Of a stretch of 64,000 nucleotides of DNA, positions 20,146 to 30,959 are shown one piece after another. Position 1 is the first letter of the stretch. Each line of letters starts with the position of its first letter. A model generated the notes under the pieces. That model searched no databases. It saw only the letters and a program-made list of their open reading frames with translations, and was not told the origin of the DNA. The stretch is taken from positions 434,001 through 498,000 of the forward strand of contig JAACJM010000006.1 of assembly GCA_013368315.1 (NCBI GenBank). The letters run 5' to 3'. Made by a program: the position numbers and the translations under genes. The DNA comes from Tetrapyrgos nigripes (Eukaryota > Basidiomycota > Agaricomycetes > Agaricales > Campanellaceae).

Positions 20146-22032
20146 ATGACATTCTTGACGATATCGTGAGTCACAATTGCGATGAGATAGTTAGCCCGTC
20201 GGTTCTTCTCAGTCTACTCAGCCCAGGATGTCGAATAACACTCTTTCTGGCTATTACTCTTACTCACTCGCTCAAAATTGACACCCTCCCGCCGTCATTT
20301 ACACCTGGAGAACAATTCATCGTTACGTGGCATCGGGATACCAATGGACCCCAACCTGATCCACCAAACTGGAATTTCGAGTTTGTACAGGATCAGAGTC
20401 CAATAGGCGGTACTATCAGTGTCCCAAGCTCTAGACAGCTGGACGCAACGATGGTACTTACTATACCTACTAGCCCGGAACAGAGGTGACGACCTTCGTC
20501 AAATATCTTACTCCTAGCTATTTCACTGAGGGAATTTCTACCCACTAGTCACCTGCTACAGTTGGTGGCTATCAATGCGGATCGGTGAGTCCCATCCCTC
20601 ACAAACTTGATTCCCAATTCAAGTGCTAAACAGAAGAAATCTAGAGGCACGAGTTTCACGAACCTAGCAGAACTCACAGTCGTACCAGCCAACGTGGTGA
20701 CCCAATCCAATCCGCACCCATCTCAGACCACGGAAGGTACTTCGTAGGTGATATTCAACAGTCGTTATGAATAAATCGATTATAGAATTTGTTCATTAGG
20801 CAGACTTCAAGTTCGTTTTCACCCTCTGCAATGACCGGCACGCCCACAGCGCGGACTACTTTGGATAATTCGTACGTACTACGCTACGTGTACTAGTGAG
20901 GCTTCGAATATATACTCAACTCTAGTGAGGCTTCGAATATATACTCAACTCTAGTGAGGCTTCGAATATATACTCAACTCTAGTGAGGCTTCGAATATAT
21001 ACTCAACTTTGCACCTAGATTGGCTCCCCAGACCTCGGCGGCAGCCTCTACTAGTACTACTCAGGAATTTCATAGTCCCTCTAAATCAACTGCCATGACT
21101 ACTTTGGACAATTCGTACGTACTACGCTACGTGTACTAGTGAGGCTTCGAATATATACACTGAACTTTGCACCTAGATTGGCTCCCCAGACCTCGGCGGC
21201 AGCCTCTACTAGTACTACTCAGGAAATTTACAGTCCCTCTGAATCAACTGCCATCCAAGCCACTTCACCTCCCCTTTCATCTGACGGAGGTTCTGGTACC
21301 CAAGGAGCTCGGCCTGCTATTATAGTGCCTTCCGTCCTCGGCACTTTCTTCATTTTCCTTGTTCTCATCGTGCTGCTTTGGCGGTATCGTCGCAAGCAAC
21401 GATCCACGCATGTGTTCAGCAGTGACAACGTGGAGGACCATCCTGGGTCTGATTCTCATCCTCCACCATCGGGAACGATCTATACCTACAATTTAAAACC
21501 GAAATTTACTACCATCAACCCATTGGATATAGAGGAATCTTTTCTAGGGGAACGAGAGTCCACGACTCTAAGCTCGCCGTATTCAGCCAGCAGCACTACC
21601 CTCCTCGGTAGATTATTTCCATGGAATCGAGCTGCCAATGATTCCGAGCATCTTCGTCCATACGACCCTCGTTCATTGGCTACAGTCAACCGGTCTTTGG
21701 ACGAACACATTTCCACCACCGAGAGCCGCCATATATCCAACAGTCGTCATTCGTCTCTTATTTCTCCAGCTCTTCCACCTACTCGTCCTCGCTCTTCCTC
21801 CGAATTCTCCATTCGTCGTTCTTCGACTCCGCCAGAATCCACCTCCCGTCAAATACAGCTCCAAGTCGAAGCAGATGAACTACGCACGCGTGTCTCGGCT
21901 CTTGAAAGGGATGCTGTTCTGTCGGATGAGGTACGTCGTATGAGGGATCATATCCAAAGATTAGAGATGCTGGTCACATCAAATTGGGCTATGGGACTTA
22001 CGAATGAACCTCCGCCTACGTATCACGCTTAA
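20146..22032 (+). CDS. Kre9/KNH-like Ser/Thr-rich single-pass membrane protein
   Basis: Seven exons join in frame to 480 aa: 20146-20165, 20222-20485, 20549-20584, 20645-20743, 20800-20871, 21019-21114 and 21177-22032. Every intron is phase 2. The first two exons give a signal peptide (CRITLFLAITLTHS). A domain with LPPSFTPGEQFIVTW...NWNFEFVQ follows, which fits the Ser-Thr-rich Kre9/KNH family of cell-wall and membrane proteins. Then comes a Ser/Thr-rich stalk made partly of two near-identical exon-coded modules, one helix (ARPAIIVPSVLGTFFIFLVL) followed by RYRRK, and a cytoplasmic tail with a coiled-coil-like end (QVEADELRTRVSALERDAVL) and PPPTYH at the C-terminus. The acceptor at 20213 would add three residues. 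The role is probably at the cell surface; the exact function is unknown. Confidence 0.85.
20855..21243 (+). repeat. Tandem duplication of an exon plus intron inside the KNH-like gene
   Basis: The unit 'ACTACTTTGGATAATTC | intron | exon starting TTGGCTCCCCAGACC' occurs twice, at about 20855-21097 and 21098-21243. The copies are almost identical across both coding and intronic sequence. Because the introns share phase 2, the extra exon (21019-21114, 96 nt) adds 32 residues without breaking the frame. The near identity of intronic sequence means the duplication is recent. Confidence 0.92.
20893..21008 (+). repeat. Intronic minisatellite, 29-bp unit, four copies
   Basis: The unit, beginning CTAGTGAGGCTTCGAATATA and ending CTCAACT, is repeated exactly four times (20893, 20922, 20951, 20980). 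The homologous intron at 21115-21176 has a single copy with two inserted bases. The array lies wholly within the intron, and splice sites are unaffected. Confidence 0.97.
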
Positions 22033-23170
22033 GATACCAGGAAGGAACAGTTTGGGAACAGTTTATTTGACAATTGAACCTGTATGAGAGAGGTGTCAAA
22101 AAAGAGGAAAGGATACAAAAAGGATATGTCATGTACTATTTGGATTAGGGCAACAGCCAATACGTATGGCGGCAGAAAAACCAATGCTCAAAAGGTTCAC
22201 TACTTAGTTTCTTGAAATATACAGCATGGTGGTGGCCTAAGGAGGCCTGCTCTTGACAAGCAGGCATAATATGAATAGTACACTATAAGCAGAGTGGCAA
22301 CTCCATACTTACCTGGGGATGTTAGTTGCTTGTTAAAGCTGGTTATAGAGTTAAGTTGGGAAACTTATCATTTGGAGGGCTATCTATGAGCCCTTTTATA
22401 CCTTTGAGAGGGGCAAATACATGTGGCTACATATGACTACTGTAACAATGAGAATGATGTATTTACATAACAATAGAACAATGATGGTAGTATATTCTAT
22501 TGTACTACGTATTATCTATTGTTCTATATATTACTTATTGTTCTACATAGAATGTATTGATGGCTGCATATGGATGTGCCAATTCAACAGCTCTTTGCCC
22601 ACTCTCATACATCACCCAGATTGTATAACCCGTATCAGAAAAGGTGGGCCCACATTGGGCCCACAGGATAGATACATGCTGTAGTCCTATTGAGGAACTA
22701 CTGGTACACAAGGAGAAAATAAAGTTAATAACTTGTTAACTAGTCTCTCCTAGATAGACAACGATCTACTAAAGTAGATACTCGTTCAACCCCAATTCTA
22801 CCTTACTGCAGGGCAGGATTCAGGAAGATTCCTCCTTATGCCTTCAACCAAGCCAATCTTCCTTCAACACGGTGAGAGGGTTCAGATCTGAATAATTGAC
22901 TATGCCAGGGGATCTGATGCAGTGTTCAGATTTGTTCAGATTGGGTTCAGATACCTGTCAGGCCACTGGCTTCATGGCAATACTTAGCAAAGAGTACATG
23001 GAAATCAAGCAGAATAGAAGCAAGTCATGACATGTGGAATCAATTTGACCTCTCCTTCCTACCATAACATCCATTCCAAGGAATATGTCTGGCCCACTAT
23101 ACTGTGATGATTCATTCCTTCCAGCCCAGTGCTCTTGTGATTCTTTTGGTTTCCCTCTGTTCTGCACTGG
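22033..23170. other. No gene seen
   Basis: A short AT-rich stretch at about 22490-22555 alternates TATTGTACTA-like and TATTGTTCTA words and could fold. Otherwise nothing was recognised between the KNH-like gene and the P450 relic. Confidence 0.4.
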
Positions 23171-23239
23171 TTATTCACCACGTTGTCCCTAAGAACTCAA
23201 CTCCACTTTGAGGTCCACCAAAAATCAGTCTTGTATGGG

Positions 23240-23450
23240 ATCAAAACCAGTTTCTCTGTTACGTGGATGATGTTGGTCAGGTCTACGAGAAATGGGCAAA
23301 AGAATACAGTTCTGTGTTCAGAATACTGGTGGTTTTAGGCTGGAATTGTGTGGTGCTATGTGATCCTCACACAATAAGCAGTTTCTATTCCAAAGAAACA
23401 TTCGTCTACATCAGGACACCTCTTGCAAAGCAGTTTATAGGAAGCATTGT
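23240..23450 (+). pseudogene. Cytochrome P450 fragment (one N-terminal exon)
   Basis: The plus frame from about 23254 reads DDVGQVYEKWAKEYSSVFRI, then VVLCDPHTISSFYSKETFVY and IRTPLAKQFIGSIV. This is the region just after the membrane anchor of fungal P450s, where a 'KYGPVY...VADPKA...' pattern is followed by 'G..L...EG..H+RQR+..' in the next exon. A GTGAGT follows directly (23449), but no further exon, I-helix, ExxR or haem-binding Cys motif was found downstream. It is a relic or a fragment carried by a transposon. Confidence 0.6.
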
Positions 23451-23620
23451 GAGTTGCTATCTCTTTGAATGGACTCAGTGTACTGTTTGCTGCTTGGGCC
23501 TTCTGTTATTACTATTCTGCAATCCCAATGACCCATTCATCATAAAATGTCAAGAGACTGGATATGCCAATGGACCAATAAACAAGACACCTAGTACCTG
23601 AATGTGTCTATCCAGGCACA

Positions 23621-23789
23621 CACTGGGTGCAAACACTTGTAATTCCTTAGATATACCAAGGAATTACATAAGACTTACACTGGTACACTCAATATGTAAG
23701 TCAAGTGGACTTACATATTGAGTGTACCAGTGTAAGTCTTATGTAATTCCTCTGTATATCCGAGGAATTACAAGTGTTTGCACCCAGTG
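23621..23789. mobile_element. CACTG-ended fold-back MITE, copy 1 (169 bp, TSD ACA)
   Basis: A nearly perfect hairpin: the left arm starts CACTGGGTGCAAACACTTGT and the right arm is its reverse complement almost to the centre. It is flanked by ACA at 23618-23620 and 23790-23792. CACTG ends with a 3-bp duplication are the mark of CACTA/EnSpm elements. A longer relative is at 52429-52707. Confidence 0.92.
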
Positions 23790-24353
23790 ACATAGCTAAT
23801 TGGGTTTGTGAAGCCTGCAGAACCCAATAAAGTTCAAACAAAACAAACACACCTAGGTATTGATATACAATGTAGATACATAGATAACAACACATCTTAC
23901 TTATATGATGCTACTCTGAAGAATTTGGGCATATATCAGTTGATGGTCATGATGGTTCAAGCCAAAGCTGTAATAATTACAAGGCTTCACTCCAGCTTCC
24001 TAGTAGTGGCAGGAGAAGAGGGGTCAGCCAAATACTTTTCCTAAAAGGGAACAATCAGACTAAAAAAGGCAATTGGAAATGCGTTTATAGAGTTTGACAC
24101 GCCGCCAGCACATGGGAATTACTAAATTAGGTAAAATTACATAAGTGATTGGTCAGTTGGTTGGCCAGTCAGGCCTTTAAAAAAATCGACCCTATGTCCC
24201 TCCTTGACATCCCTTTCATAGAAAGTATGTGACTAATAAGATGGTTGATATCAATGAGAGAGACTGACATAGACAGTATTGTGTGCACACTGACAGGATG
24301 CCACCTATCTCTTGGAGATGAAGGAGATGTGAGCCACCACTGTGTGTGGCAAT
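23790..24353. other. No gene seen
   Basis: Spacer between the CACTG MITE and the Harbinger relic. Nothing recognised. Confidence 0.4.
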
Positions 24354-24589
24354 AGAGAGTTTGTGCATGTGCCACCAGATGCTGTACATGGCTAATCTGG
24401 CGTGTGCACGTGGGTGGCTGCCAGCAAATCTTCTGTAGCATAGACTTCGCATTGTACCTCTACTATGCCTTGTACTAAGGGCAAAAAACATAACCGTCCT
24501 ACCAAGACCTCTACCCGAACTTCACAAAGGCTTCGTACCAAGGCAACAGCTACCCGCAATGCCAGTCAAACCATTGCGCAGTGAGTCGA

Positions 24590-24850
24590 GTAATACGAGA
24601 TACACGGGAGGATTCCCATCCAAACTGCTGCTCCATATCTACAAGCCGATTAGGATAGGTGAGGCGTCATAAAAGCATGCAAAGAGCGGTGAATGAATCC
24701 TGTTTGATATGGGTCTGTGGGCAGTGTATATACTCTGGCATTTGCATTGCTTGTACCATTTCTTGTACTTCAGCCTGTCGAAAACTTGGGACGACATAAG
24801 TGCAAATGCAAATAGCACAGTTATTGGCCACGTACCGGAACTGGGCCAGC
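24590..24850 (-). pseudogene. Harbinger-type transposase, 3' fragment
   Basis: This is the continuation, on the far side of the LTR element, of the frame at 29143-29299. It reads AEVQEMVQAMQMPEYIH, then FTALCMLL, an in-frame TGA, and RLTYPNRLVDMEQQFGWESS followed by VSRITRLTAQWF. The 'AL-LLRRL-YP.R..D....FG.S...VS.I' pattern is the region before the DDE domain in basidiomycete Harbinger (DDE_Tnp_4) transposases. The stop fits a CGA to TGA change. No catalytic residues remain. Confidence 0.7.
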
Positions 24851-25344
24851 TGTTACGATCTGAACAAGTTCTAGACCAGCCCAGACACATTATCCAGACC
24901 CAAGCCTGTGCATAGAACATAACTACATACATAGCATTACTTATTTATTTCTCGGATGACTCATTACATAGCACTGCACAGGATTACTCCAGATGAGTCC
25001 TTATGACTCATCTGCACAGCCTAGCATAGCACTACTTAGGTATATAAGATGTAGATACTCACTCATGTACCCCATCGCGTTATTTTGCACAATAGGACCT
25101 TGGCTTTAGCTTATCAGTTTAATGGTCAACCAGTCAATGTTGACCCCCGCTGATTAACTATTCAATTCTATTCACTCGTACCTACATCACTACGAGCACA
25201 CGCGGCTATACAACACTACTTACAACTATCTACACCACTTCAAAAGACCTTCGCTGCAGCTTCTGCCCACTAGCGGCCCCTTGCTAAGGTCCAGGCATCA
25301 TACCAGTTCAAGCAAACCAGCCCGAACTTGGTTGATTCCTAACA
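24851..25344 (+). repeat. 5' LTR (494 bp)
   Basis: Starts TGTTACGATCTGAACAAG and ends TTGATTCCTAACA. It has a TATA-like TATATAAG at 25041-25048. That segment is deleted from the 3' LTR, so only this copy would keep the normal promoter. A palindromic pair 'gatgagtccttatgactcatc' lies at about 24993-25013. Confidence 0.93.
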
Positions 25345-25541
25345 TAATAACACGATCTCACCGCTAGCAGTTGTTACAGCATAGACAACGATATCATTGC
25401 ACCAACAACACATCAAAACACCCATCACTCAGACACATCAGAACAATCATCACATTACAAGATACAACTTTACAGGACATCAGTATCTACTACCTATACT
25501 ACGACGACCAGACAGCGACATAACATCACTCCCAATACACC

Positions 25542-27254
25542 ATGGACATCAATAATCCTACAGAGTCAATCAGCGACTCGCTCGAGGTCATGAAGCTATA
25601 CGCAACACTTACCTCTCTACACTTGGACCAACTACTCTTGAATGCGTTATCGGCCAACGACTTACAAACCATTCGCCGTCACGTCGGCCAGATACGGAAA
25701 GTGTTATCCAACACTCGTGAAGGACAACAGAAAGCTGCTGCGCAGCCACCAGGAATTGATGAGGTTGGACAACGATGTAAGGAGTTTGTGAGGAAACTTG
25801 GAGTTGGCGATCTGAGAAGTTGTGAAATATTGGACTACATCAGGTTGACGCAAGAATTGGCGGAGACAGATCGAAGGAACTTACCACAAAGGATAGCAGA
25901 TCGTCTGCTCAACGCCGACACGCAAAGAGACCTTGCACACCTCTACCCGTTAATTCTGCAACATCACGTAGCATTGACCACTTCTCGTACTATACTGGAA
26001 AAATCTGTAAACAACTCACCCACCAACACCAGTAACGCACCTGCTCTTGGCAAATCACTGCCTTCCAAAACACCGGACGTGAACCACTCAATGACTCCTT
26101 GTGTTCCCGCTATTCAAGACCTCGGTCAACGCTGTCGGTACTTTGCGGAACAGTTAGGAGTTCGAGGTTGGTCTGTAATGACTGATGAAGAACACATTAG
26201 CGTGTTCCGTGATTTCACAGAAGAACCTAGAAACGACGCACTTTTGGGCGCAATCAACAAAAGCGAGGTCGTTGATCTGTATGAACTTGTGAGAGCCCGA
26301 AAGGTGATCAAGGTAGCACCATGGCTTGATGATAGAGCGAAGGGATGGGTTCTTGAGGACAAAACGAGCTGCGCAAGGAGGAAATCATCACCTATGGCTC
26401 ACAGTAGGAACGTCTACACTGGCAGTACCTACTATTACTCTGACAATAGCCTTGACGATAACGTTGCAGTCAGCAATACACAGACACCTAGGAACGACTA
26501 CGTACCTCAGTCACATATCGAGAATTCGGCAACACAATGTTTACTTGACTCTCGAGAACAGTGGAATGCTGGAGAAGTCAAGACGGGACCTGTGAGTCTG
26601 CACGACAACAATGAAAGCCATCAATCAGCAAGAAATTCGCCAGTGCCAGATTGGGATGATTTACCACAGGACAACTACAACGGTACCTTTCAACAGGAAT
26701 GGGAAGACTACGACATGAAGTCTCCTAGTCTGTATGAATACAACAGAGATAATCAATCCGTGAGATACTCACCGATACAATCCGAAAGAAATAACTTACC
26801 AGAGGAGTACATTGTTGACAACATCACTAACAATGAAGAGCGGTATGATCTCTCCATATGCGAAGATGCGCATGTCAGCATTGAAGGAGACCTTCACCGG
26901 AATTATGAAGACGAGAGGTGTAATTGGGACATGGACAGCAACCAGGTTTATAACAATGAAGGATATTGGGATAATGGGCCGAATAGAAAGACCACGTTGA
27001 AGGATACAATGTCGAAGGCGAATACGAGGTCGACGAGGGATACAATGAAGAAGGATGTGAGGTTGATGAGGTATATGAAAGAGAAGAGGAGGAATGCGGG
27101 GTCGACAATGGGTACAACAAAGAAGGATATGAGATTGAAGAAGAATACTAGTTTAAAGGTGAACAGTAGAGCGTGGAGGAGGGCAGTATTGAAGAAGTGG
27201 AACGGAAGGAACAAGGAAGCAGAGATAAACGGGAAAGGAGGGAATGATCAGTAA
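25542..27254 (+). CDS. 570-aa protein of the LTR element, Gag-position, with an internal repeat
   Basis: A single uninterrupted frame from the ATG at 25542, about 200 bp after the 5' LTR, where Gag is expected. I do not recognise the sequence. It contains two related segments of about 70 residues: one begins IDEVGQRCKEFVRKLGVGD (about aa 70) and the other IQDLGQRCRYFAEQLGVRG (about aa 190). Each is followed by an acidic/amphipathic helix and a hydrophobic 'LYPLI / LYELV' stretch. The middle is Ser/Asn/Asp-rich and low in complexity. The C-terminal 100 residues are strongly basic (Lys/Arg/Met-rich), which could bind RNA. No zinc knuckle is seen. The intact frame in a young element suggests it is used, as a Gag or as a captured gene. 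Confidence 0.7.
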   Translation: MDINNPTESISDSLEVMKLYATLTSLHLDQLLLNALSANDLQTIRRHVGQIRKVLSNTREGQQKAAAQPPGIDEVGQRCKEFVRKLGVGDLRSCEILDYIRLTQELAETDRRNLPQRIADRLLNADTQRDLAHLYPLILQHHVALTTSRTILEKSVNNSPTNTSNAPALGKSLPSKTPDVNHSMTPCVPAIQDLGQRCRYFAEQLGVRGWSVMTDEEHISVFRDFTEEPRNDALLGAINKSEVVDLYELVRARKVIKVAPWLDDRAKGWVLEDKTSCARRKSSPMAHSRNVYTGSTYYYSDNSLDDNVAVSNTQTPRNDYVPQSHIENSATQCLLDSREQWNAGEVKTGPVSLHDNNESHQSARNSPVPDWDDLPQDNYNGTFQQEWEDYDMKSPSLYEYNRDNQSVRYSPIQSERNNLPEEYIVDNITNNEERYDLSICEDAHVSIEGDLHRNYEDERCNWDMDSNQVYNNEGYWDNGPNRKTTLKDTMSKANTRSTRDTMKKDVRLMRYMKEKRRNAGSTMGTTKKDMRLKKNTSLKVNSRAWRRAVLKKWNGRNKEAEINGKGGNDQ

Positions 27255-28666
27255 AATCCAAAAAACAAAAACAGCGAAATAGATGAACGTACCTGGTGGT
27301 ATCAATACCCTGATGAGAAGGCACCTCGACGAGAGGAAATTCCCTAAGGAGGGGGAAGAAATCCCTCAGACAACCACCCAAACAAATTTCCATCCTAACA
27401 GTGTTGCAAAGCCAAATTTTGCATCCACCTGAAAACGAATCACAATCGTTTTCACCATCAATAGCACCGAACCGAATTCGGATGCTCAATTACTACACTA
27501 CACCACACCACAGACGACGACAACAATGATGTAACCCGCTCGCACCAATGGACAATGATAACGGAATGAAGAAGAACGACAAGAGACAGAAACGGGAAAC
27601 CAATCAAAACATCGCAATAGCCACATTTGGCGAGACGTTTTGGCGTGGTCAGAAGAGTGGAGCGGATAGGAAGATAAAGAGGAATATTGAATGGTAGAAG
27701 TGAAGGAAGGAATAGAAGTAGCGATGGACAGTAGGAGAATGGAGTGTTTGGGGATCGATATACAGAGAAAGGAGGAAAAGACGATGAAAGGAAATGGTCA
27801 GTAAACCTGAAATCAACAAGACATACCTGGCGTATTGAACAAGGGAGGGCAGAAACCACTCGAAAAGTCCACCCAATCAAATTTCCATCGTCTCCGGGTG
27901 CTGCAAAAACGAATTCTGCATGCACTGAAAGTGAACCACATTCACTTTGACCTCAACAGCATCGAAACGAATTCGGATGCTCACCCGAACCGCACTCAAA
28001 CTCATCTCCACATCGAGACCGGTCGAAAACGTCGCAATGGGAAGAGCTACAAGCCAAAAACAATGTAGATGTTCGTATAAATGCTTTACAAAAAGAAATC
28101 GACGCACCTACACGCATCGGACAGCAAAACAGCTCTAAAACTCATCCACACCACCAACAAACCCGCTCCTACCCATATACAACGGAAATCCATCGCGGAA
28201 GACATCTTGAGGAGGTAGAGTCGAGTAAATGCTCATAGAAATGAGCCCGATAGGAATATGAGGCGTCTTGAGGGCCTGAGGAAGCGAAGAGACCAAGAAG
28301 GAGGTGGTGGTAGCGGAAAGAAAGGCGAAATGGTGGCTGTACATGCGACGCGTGTACCCTACGCCACTAAGTCGGAACGGATTTTGAAGATACCGCGCAC
28401 ACAGACCAGTCACGTGAAATTTCCGTGGCCACTTCAACTGTGGCTGAACACATTTTGGACGTTTTCAAGGATTTCTTTGGCCACGAAAAATCACAAAGAT
28501 ATTTGCAGCATGTTGCCTTATTTATCCGGCATTGAAAAGTGTATTTAACCGATATTTGGACGACAAAGCACCTATTTATAACCAAGAAAACACAAAAAAT
28601 CTCAGGAAAATCACCACTTTCACCACAAATTCAAGCCTTCGAGGGCTCAGGCTTAAAGGGGGGTAA
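27255..28666 (+). repeat. Internal non-coding part of the LTR element with a diverged duplication
   Basis: Two stretches about 545 bp apart (near 27235-27490 and 27780-27985) share an order of words: 'atggtcagtaaa', 'acctggcg/acctggtg', 'caaatttccatc', a dyad 'gaatcacaatcgttttc / gaaccacattcactttg', and 'cgaattcggatgctca'. No pol sequence was recognised. Confidence 0.65.
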
Positions 28667-29142
28667 TGTTACGATCTGAACAAGTTCTAGACCAGCCCAG
28701 ACACATTATCCAGACCCAAGCCTGTGCATAGAACATAACTACATACATAGCATTACTTATTTATTTCTCGGATGACTCATTACATAGCATTGCACAGGAT
28801 TACTCCAGATGAGTCCTTATGACTCATCTGCACAGCCTAGCATAAGATGTAGATACTCACTCATGTACCCCATCGCGTTATTTTGCACAATAGGACCTTG
28901 GCTTTAGCTTATCAGTTTAATGGTCAACCAGTCAATGTTGACCCCCGCTGATTAACTATTCAATTCTATTCACTCGTACCTACATCACTACGAGCACACG
29001 CAGCTATACAACACTACTTACAACTATCTACACCACTTCAAAAGACCTTCGCTGCAGCTTCTGCCCACTAGCGGCCCCTTGCTAAGGTCCAGGCGTCATA
29101 CCAGTTCAAGCAAACCAGCCCAAACTTGGTTGATTCCTAACA
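28667..29142 (+). repeat. 3' LTR (476 bp)
   Basis: Preceded by the polypurine tract GCTTAAAGGGGGGTAA. It differs from the 5' LTR by a deletion of 18 bp around the TATA-like box and a few single bases (for example CAGCTATA for CGGCTATA). Confidence 0.93.
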
Positions 29143-29299
29143 CCAGCCAAGCCTCATCCCCCCATTCAAAAATGTTTGCTGGACCACCCTCACGAATTTT
29201 ACCCGCTTTATCTGCCTCTAACTCTTTGTCAACAGCGTCTAAAAGTTTCTGAATGAGTTCTTGATATGCGATGGACTCAATAAGAGCTCTCTGCTCCAT
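29143..29299 (-). pseudogene. Harbinger-type transposase, 5' fragment
   Basis: The minus-strand frame from an ATG at 29299 reads LIESIAYQELIQKLLDAVDK and then NIFEWGDEAWL, ending at the LTR element's target duplication. The frame continues without a shift at 24850. It is the extreme N-terminus of a transposase and has no domain of its own. Confidence 0.65.
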
Positions 29300-29431
29300 G
29301 CCAGTAAGTCAAGATTGACCAGAGGACGAAAGGAGAGAAGCAGCAGGGAAACATGCAGCGTATGGCTGCCACCACGTGCACACGCCAAATTAGCCATGTA
29401 CGGCATCTGGTGGCACGTGCACAAACTCTCT

Positions 29432-30959
29432 AATGATGAGGCCCAAAAGGAGTGAGTGTGAGCGCTAAATGAGTGCTGTCAATGGCTTCTTAGTATCAAA
29501 TTCCAAGCTGGAGATTAGTAAGAAAATAATGTTGTAACCTTTGGATGGTGAGCACTGATGAGCAAGTGTGAAGGATAGATAGATAGATAGTATTATGCTG
29601 CTCTGGACTAGCTACCTAATACTTTTACATCAATACAGGATGATGGGTGTCAAATGGGCGTTACTGACCACATGTTTTTGTGGCAACAGCCAGTATACCT
29701 GTTGAGCACAGCCACACATGGGAGTGTCAGATTATAAGAAACCAGTAACCCCCCCTCCCCCCCCCCCAACTCCAATCAGGTTTTGTGGTTGATGGAGAGT
29801 AGATGGAGGATATTTGTTCATGCAGAGAGGATGTATGATGGCTTAAAACAAAATCTTCAATGTGCAATCAACATTTTTCAATAAATCCAAAGATGTGATC
29901 TCATCTAGTGGATACATACATCCAGAATGGTACTGATCTTTGCATGCACAGCACAAGTGAAGGATACATATATGGAAAGACAAGTGAGGATAGTGGACAG
30001 TGGTATGTATTCAGGCCACGTACTAGTTGTCTCTGGCTCAGGGTGCAGATATTTTTCCATGTAGAAGCAGGGGAACTCTATGTTCAATGCATATGAGACT
30101 GTGTTTTAGATGTGTTTTCCAACTGAAAATCTTCTCAACGATAGCTTCAAAAGTTGCAGAGTATTTAATGAGTTACCACGTAATGATCTAAAGAGTTAAA
30201 GATTGTGCATGGAGTACTAGGAAAATGATACAGGAACAACTGAGTGAGATCGTCATCAGATAAACCTAGAAGTGTGGTTGGGCAAACTTGAAAAAATGAG
30301 GTAAAAGCATCAGCAAAGAGTGACACTTGCTGTGGAAATCATGCTCAGAAATAAACCTGCTCATTCTGACTGATATGAGCTGTACTAGGTTGAGTCCATA
30401 TGTGCTGTGCACTCTTCTAGGTGAGACTGAAAAGAATTTTGAATGACTGTAGCAGCCTCAATGCCTAAGAGCCAATGTGTTGCCTCGCGCTTGGGCTCTG
30501 GGACAAAAGTTCTAAACAAAACATATTCAGTCTCAATTGTTGGCAGAATTTGTGTAATTCACATTGGATGAGGTTATGTAGAGCATGGCATATATGTGCA
30601 AAATAGTCTTGCATAACCATGGTAGAGAGTAGAGCAACTTTGTCCAGTAAGAGTTGAGCAATAGGATTTATTTTTATTTTGCTTTTTGGCACAAAGTGGT
30701 CTAAACAGTGAGGTATTTGGTACAGACCCAATGCAGACAGCTGTTGAAGGATGTCAATGCAGCTTTCAATTGATAGTGAGGGAAAGTACTTGCAGTGTGA
30801 TGAAGGGAGTCAGTGATAGTCATGGAATGACATAGAAGTTCCACACTCAGAACTGGCCGTCAAAATTCAAACTCCCACTAGTGACACTGCATGATGTCAT
30901 TTGGTTGGACACTCCCTCCTCCTCCCTTCAGTTGGAATCAGGGACAAGTCCCTAAAGGG
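29432..30959. other. No gene seen; simple repeats
   Basis: A (GATA)n microsatellite lies at about 29574-29590 and a C-rich tract at about 29749-29768. A minus-strand frame at 30465-30731 was not recognised. Nothing else was supported. Confidence 0.4.

Larger units (their letters stand above)
24851..29142 (+). mobile_element. Non-autonomous LTR retrotransposon (4,292 bp, TSD CCAGC)
   Basis: Two direct LTRs (24851-25344 and 28667-29142) both start TGTTACGATC and end CCTAACA. They are flanked by the 5-bp duplication CCAGC (24846-24850 and 29143-29147). A polypurine tract (AAAGGGGGGTAA) lies directly before the 3' LTR, fixing the plus orientation. The LTRs are nearly identical apart from an 18-bp deletion in the 3' copy, so the insertion is young. 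There is one open frame of 570 codons, and no reverse transcriptase, integrase or protease. It must use another element's machinery. Confidence 0.94.
24354..29431 (-). mobile_element. PIF/Harbinger-like deletion derivative, split by an LTR element
   Basis: The outer ends are inverted copies of about 70 bp. The left starts AGAGAGTTTGTGCATGTGCC, the right (reversed) AGAGAGTTTGTGCACGTGCC, and both continue through 'ccagatg', 'gtacatggctaat' and 'ggcgtgtgcacgtg'. The 3-bp AAT flanks both (24351-24353, 29432-29434). Without the nested 4.3-kb LTR element and its duplicated 5 bp the relic is 781 bp. It encodes only the N-terminal third of a transposase, so it was already a deletion derivative before the LTR element landed in it. 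Confidence 0.8.

Noticed and set aside
26875..27925. Minus-strand Ser/Tyr/Phe-rich frames in the LTR element
   Set aside because: They are antisense to the 570-aa frame or to purine-rich internal DNA.
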